Part shown: positions 59,834-62,000 of the stretch, one piece after another
Numbering within the stretch: the stretch's first letter is position 1
Layout: every line of letters starts with the position of its first letter
Source of the DNA: Acanthaster planci
Taxonomy: Eukaryota; Echinodermata; Asteroidea; Valvatida; Acanthasteridae
Direction: 5' to 3'
NCBI RefSeq assembly: GCF_001949145.1
Contig: NW_019091375.1
Coordinates: forward strand, 1,475,633-1,537,632
DNA: 62,000 bases
The notes under the pieces: model-generated
Databases searched by the model: none
Told to the model about the DNA's origin: nothing
What the model saw: only the letters and a program-made list of their open reading frames with translations
Position numbers and translations under genes: made by a program

Positions 59834-59953
59834 ATAGAAATGTATAACCGTGCACCATTTGCACGGTGTGACCCGGATGCAGTATTTCCTGCACCAAGTA
59901 GCGAGAGCAGCATACACGAACAAAGCCCATGCATCTGATGCTGCATTGTTACT

Positions 59954-59973
59954 ACCGCCGTCATGACGGCGGT
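59954..59973. other. Perfect 20-bp palindrome
   Basis: ACCGCCGTCATGACGGCGGT is its own reverse complement. It lies 104 bases before SCUBE exon 10, in the intron. Confidence 0.9.
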
Positions 59974-60076
59974 GGTAACCATGCTTGCCACAATGATTTT
60001 GATAGCTGAATCAATCATGAAGACCATAAATGATACGTACATCGGTGACCACTTTCTTGTCCCCTTGCAACGACAG

Positions 60077-60199
60077 ACATCGACGAGTGTTCCATCGACG
60101 CCGGCGGCTGCCAGCACATGTGCACAAACCTACCGGGGTCCTACGAGTGCGAATGCCAGGCTGGCTACCGGCTACACCACAACAAGAAAGACTGCATTG
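60077..60199 (+). CDS. SCUBE: SCUBE exon 10: EGF domain 9
   Basis: Acceptor AACGACAG, donor GTGAGA, phase 1 in and out. It reads [16 protein letters not shown] and then [20 protein letters not shown]. It is a calcium-binding EGF domain; the ending LH-x-NKKDC matches the last EGF of vertebrate SCUBE. Confidence 0.95.
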
Positions 60200-60350
60200 G
60201 TGAGACAGGGATTCATACTTGCAAATTTTAAACATTGAGCTCCATTTCTCATGTGTCCCTGTTTTATGCAAAAGCGGCCATGCGGGCCAGAAGTAGCCAA
60301 TGAAGTCATATTATACGGCGACACAAAACTGCCTTTAACTTTGCCAGCGT

Positions 60351-60407
60351 TAACTCTAACCCTCCTCAATCCTTCACCTGTTGGAGGATTGAGGAGTGTT
60401 AGGGTTA
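60351..60407. repeat. 57-base hairpin with 23-bp arms
   Basis: Positions 60351-60373 and 60385-60407 pair with two mismatches around an 11-base loop. The right arm and loop are related to 53985-54018 in another SCUBE intron. It may be a small foldback repeat; a small-RNA precursor is possible but unsupported. Confidence 0.75.
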
Positions 60408-60605
60408 AAACCTGTTTCTGAAGCGTGTTCCGGAGTAGATGTCTTTTGGCTGAGAATAAAGTTGAACTTGTTCAGTTCTTTTCGTTCAAACTTGAAGCTG
60501 GCTTGGCATGTTGAGTATAAATAGGAAATAAGGTAAACAGTGCTCCTCATCAGTAGCGTATCCAGCGTTTGATGCCGATGAGATTCGGGTTTTACTCCTC
60601 GGAAT

Positions 60606-60815
60606 CAGTGGTGTAGCTAGGATTTCACGAGTAGGGGGCCACAAAGGGGGCACCAGCGTCTGGGGGGGGGGCACCAGCTTTCAGTGGTGTAGTTTTTTGG
60701 GGCAAGTTTTGTGAGCCTTGTTCAATATCCATTCATCCTTTTTTTCAGTGGGGGGACCAGGAATTTGTTTGGGGGGACGTGTCCCCCAGGTCTGCCCCCC
60801 GTGGCTATACCACTG
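60606..60815. mobile_element. CAGTGGCGTAGC-type element, copy 2
   Basis: It starts CAGTGGTGTAGCTAGG and ends GTGGCTATACCACTG, an inverted pair. The inside matches 35710-35898 over TTGTTCAATATCCAT and the G-rich stretch. Non-coding, 210 bp. Confidence 0.8.
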
Positions 60816-61598
60816 TTCGGACTATCCTCAATATATGTAGTCATTATCTGTTGCTGATATTTTAACATATAAGCAGCGTAAGTTTGTCCCACTCTCTCTC
60901 AAATCAAATCACTTTCTTTCAAAACCTGTCCTTTAAAAAATTGGGGAGGGGCGGTGACAGGTTCCCCCTTCTCCAAACTGGAAGTGTCGTTGGTTCTCAT
61001 TGTGCGGACCTTACGTACCAAGTTTGAATTACCCTTGAACGAAAGAGACCCACATAATGCAGGCAGGCATGGCAGGTCCACACAAGGTTGCACCCCTCTT
61101 TCTGGGAAACAATTTCAGAGACGTATTCAGAGTTATCCCCAGCAAAAGTGACAGGACAGTCAAAGGAACCATCAACAAAACTCTAGCCTAAAATTGTGTT
61201 CCAATTGCTAGAAATGAGAGAAATCCACATAATGCAAGTTTTGGGAAGCTTTTATAGTTGAAACAGAGTTAACCCCTTTCTAAACCCTCAGGTTTAGAGG
61301 TATTTTGGGGTGAAGGTTAACCAAAACAAAAAGAGGACCAGTCAAAGGAAACTATCAACTAAAATCCAGCTTAAAACAGTTTTCACATCGCAAGAGAAAA
61401 AAGTTTTCCACCACTTACTTACTTAATCCTCTTCATCCCCGATCGGACATAAAGCCAAAATGATCTCTCTCCACTTGGCTCTGTCCTTGGCGATGTACAG
61501 TGCCTCTCCCCATGTGAGATCCATTTCTTCCACTTCTACATGCCTCACTGCAGTATTTACAATTGCAGTCTTCCTTTTCCGTCTTCATATTCAAGCAG
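60816..61598. other. SCUBE intron 10, right part
   Basis: No exon or clear repeat seen. Confidence 0.5.
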
Positions 61599-61835
61599 AG
61601 TTGTCCCGGTGCGTCCCCCTGCGCCCGCCGGCCCGGGCCATCCTGTCCTGCAGCACCAGCGACGAGGAGGAGACGTGCTCGCTGCGCTGCGAGTCCAACT
61701 CCCACTTCACCTCGTCCGGCCGGCGCGCCTACACCTACCGGTGCGGTGACAGCACGGAGTACCGGTGGACCAACGGTGTCAACGCAACCGAGCTCCCCTT
61801 GCTGGAGGCGGATGAAGCACTCCCCAGCTGCTCTG
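61599..61835 (+). CDS. SCUBE: SCUBE exon 11: start of the spacer region
   Basis: Acceptor TCAAGCAG, donor GTGAGA, phase 1 in and out, 237 bp, much richer in GC than its surroundings. It reads ELSRCVPLRPP, then ILSCSTSDEEETCSLRCESN and SHFTSS. The pattern LxC...C-x-LRC-x-S-x-x-HhSS matches the first part of the vertebrate SCUBE spacer after EGF-9. One N-A-T glycosylation site is present (VNATEL). The gene continues beyond the window. Confidence 0.88.
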
Positions 61836-62000
61836 GTGAGAACCATCAAATCTTTGCTCCTCCCGAAAGCTGAGGAAATATTGACAACAATAATTAACTA
61901 TCGTTTAATTTCTGGTAATGACTCCAAGGATTCCTCAACTGAGCGCCCTAGGCACTGTAGCTACCAAGCCTGAAAAAAAGAGACAGTGAGTTGCAGTTAC

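Larger units (their letters stand above)
44724..61835 (+). other. SCUBE: Gene span: SCUBE, 5' half
   Basis: Eleven coding exons join in phase 1 at every junction: 44724-44796, 50218-50340, 51703-51825, 52231-52353, 53113-53238, 54929-55045, 57451-57567, 58306-58428, 58804-58920, 60077-60199 and 61599-61835, giving 467 codons. The order is signal peptide, nine EGF domains, spacer, the same as vertebrate SCUBE1-3 (about 1000 residues). Those are secreted or surface-bound glycoproteins; SCUBE2 helps release lipid-modified Hedgehog, and others act as co-receptors for growth-factor signalling. The C-terminal cysteine-rich repeats and CUB domain must lie to the right of the window. Which vertebrate paralogue is closest cannot be said. 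Confidence 0.93.

Overview
This is animal genomic DNA, most likely from an invertebrate deuterostome with a repeat-rich, fairly polymorphic genome. I do not name a species. The grounds are short exons with GT-AG borders and consistent phase in long AT-rich introns, a secreted multi-EGF gene laid out exactly like vertebrate SCUBE, many small terminal-inverted-repeat elements and minisatellites, and a few single ambiguous bases (11139, 14850, 16333, 53287). I saw no prokaryotic operons, CRISPR arrays, tRNA genes or rRNA genes.

Left part, about 163-17200, minus strand: a TBC-domain (Rab GTPase-activating) protein gene. Twelve coding exons join in phase from 11776 down to 163, and the gene runs off the left edge. 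A thirteenth, upstream coding exon at 17008-17196 is possible. The TBC core is complete, with arginine finger, glutamine finger and the downstream helices. It is followed by a basic patch and a long low-complexity tail. The introns carry a 26-bp satellite with higher-order structure, a 91-bp tandem repeat with internal hairpins, a 137-bp repeat, and a 1.45-kb direct duplication joined at an ambiguous base.

Middle, about 17.4-27.4 kb, plus strand: a CpG-rich stretch with possible promoter motifs. It is followed by a tiny signal-peptide exon (20572-20614) and, 6.1 kb further on, a single 642-bp GC-rich exon (26757-27398). Together they encode a secreted protein of a family I do not recognise. 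Its last exon could end at a stop just past the donor site or splice onward. The next 16 kb (27.4-43.8 kb) shows no convincing exon, only mobile-element remnants and hairpins.

Right part, about 43.9 kb to the right edge, plus strand: the first half of a SCUBE gene (signal peptide, CUB and EGF-like domains). It has a possible core promoter with two perfect palindromes and a TATA-like box, a long GC-rich leader, a signal-peptide exon, nine single-exon EGF domains in the vertebrate order, and the first exon of the cysteine-containing spacer. All introns are phase 1. The rest of the spacer, the cysteine-rich repeats and the CUB domain lie beyond the window.

The two plus-strand genes lie in tandem and are divergent from the TBC gene. 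The unknown secreted exon ends in the same phase in which SCUBE EGF exons begin, so a shared transcript with two alternative 5' ends is possible but unproven.
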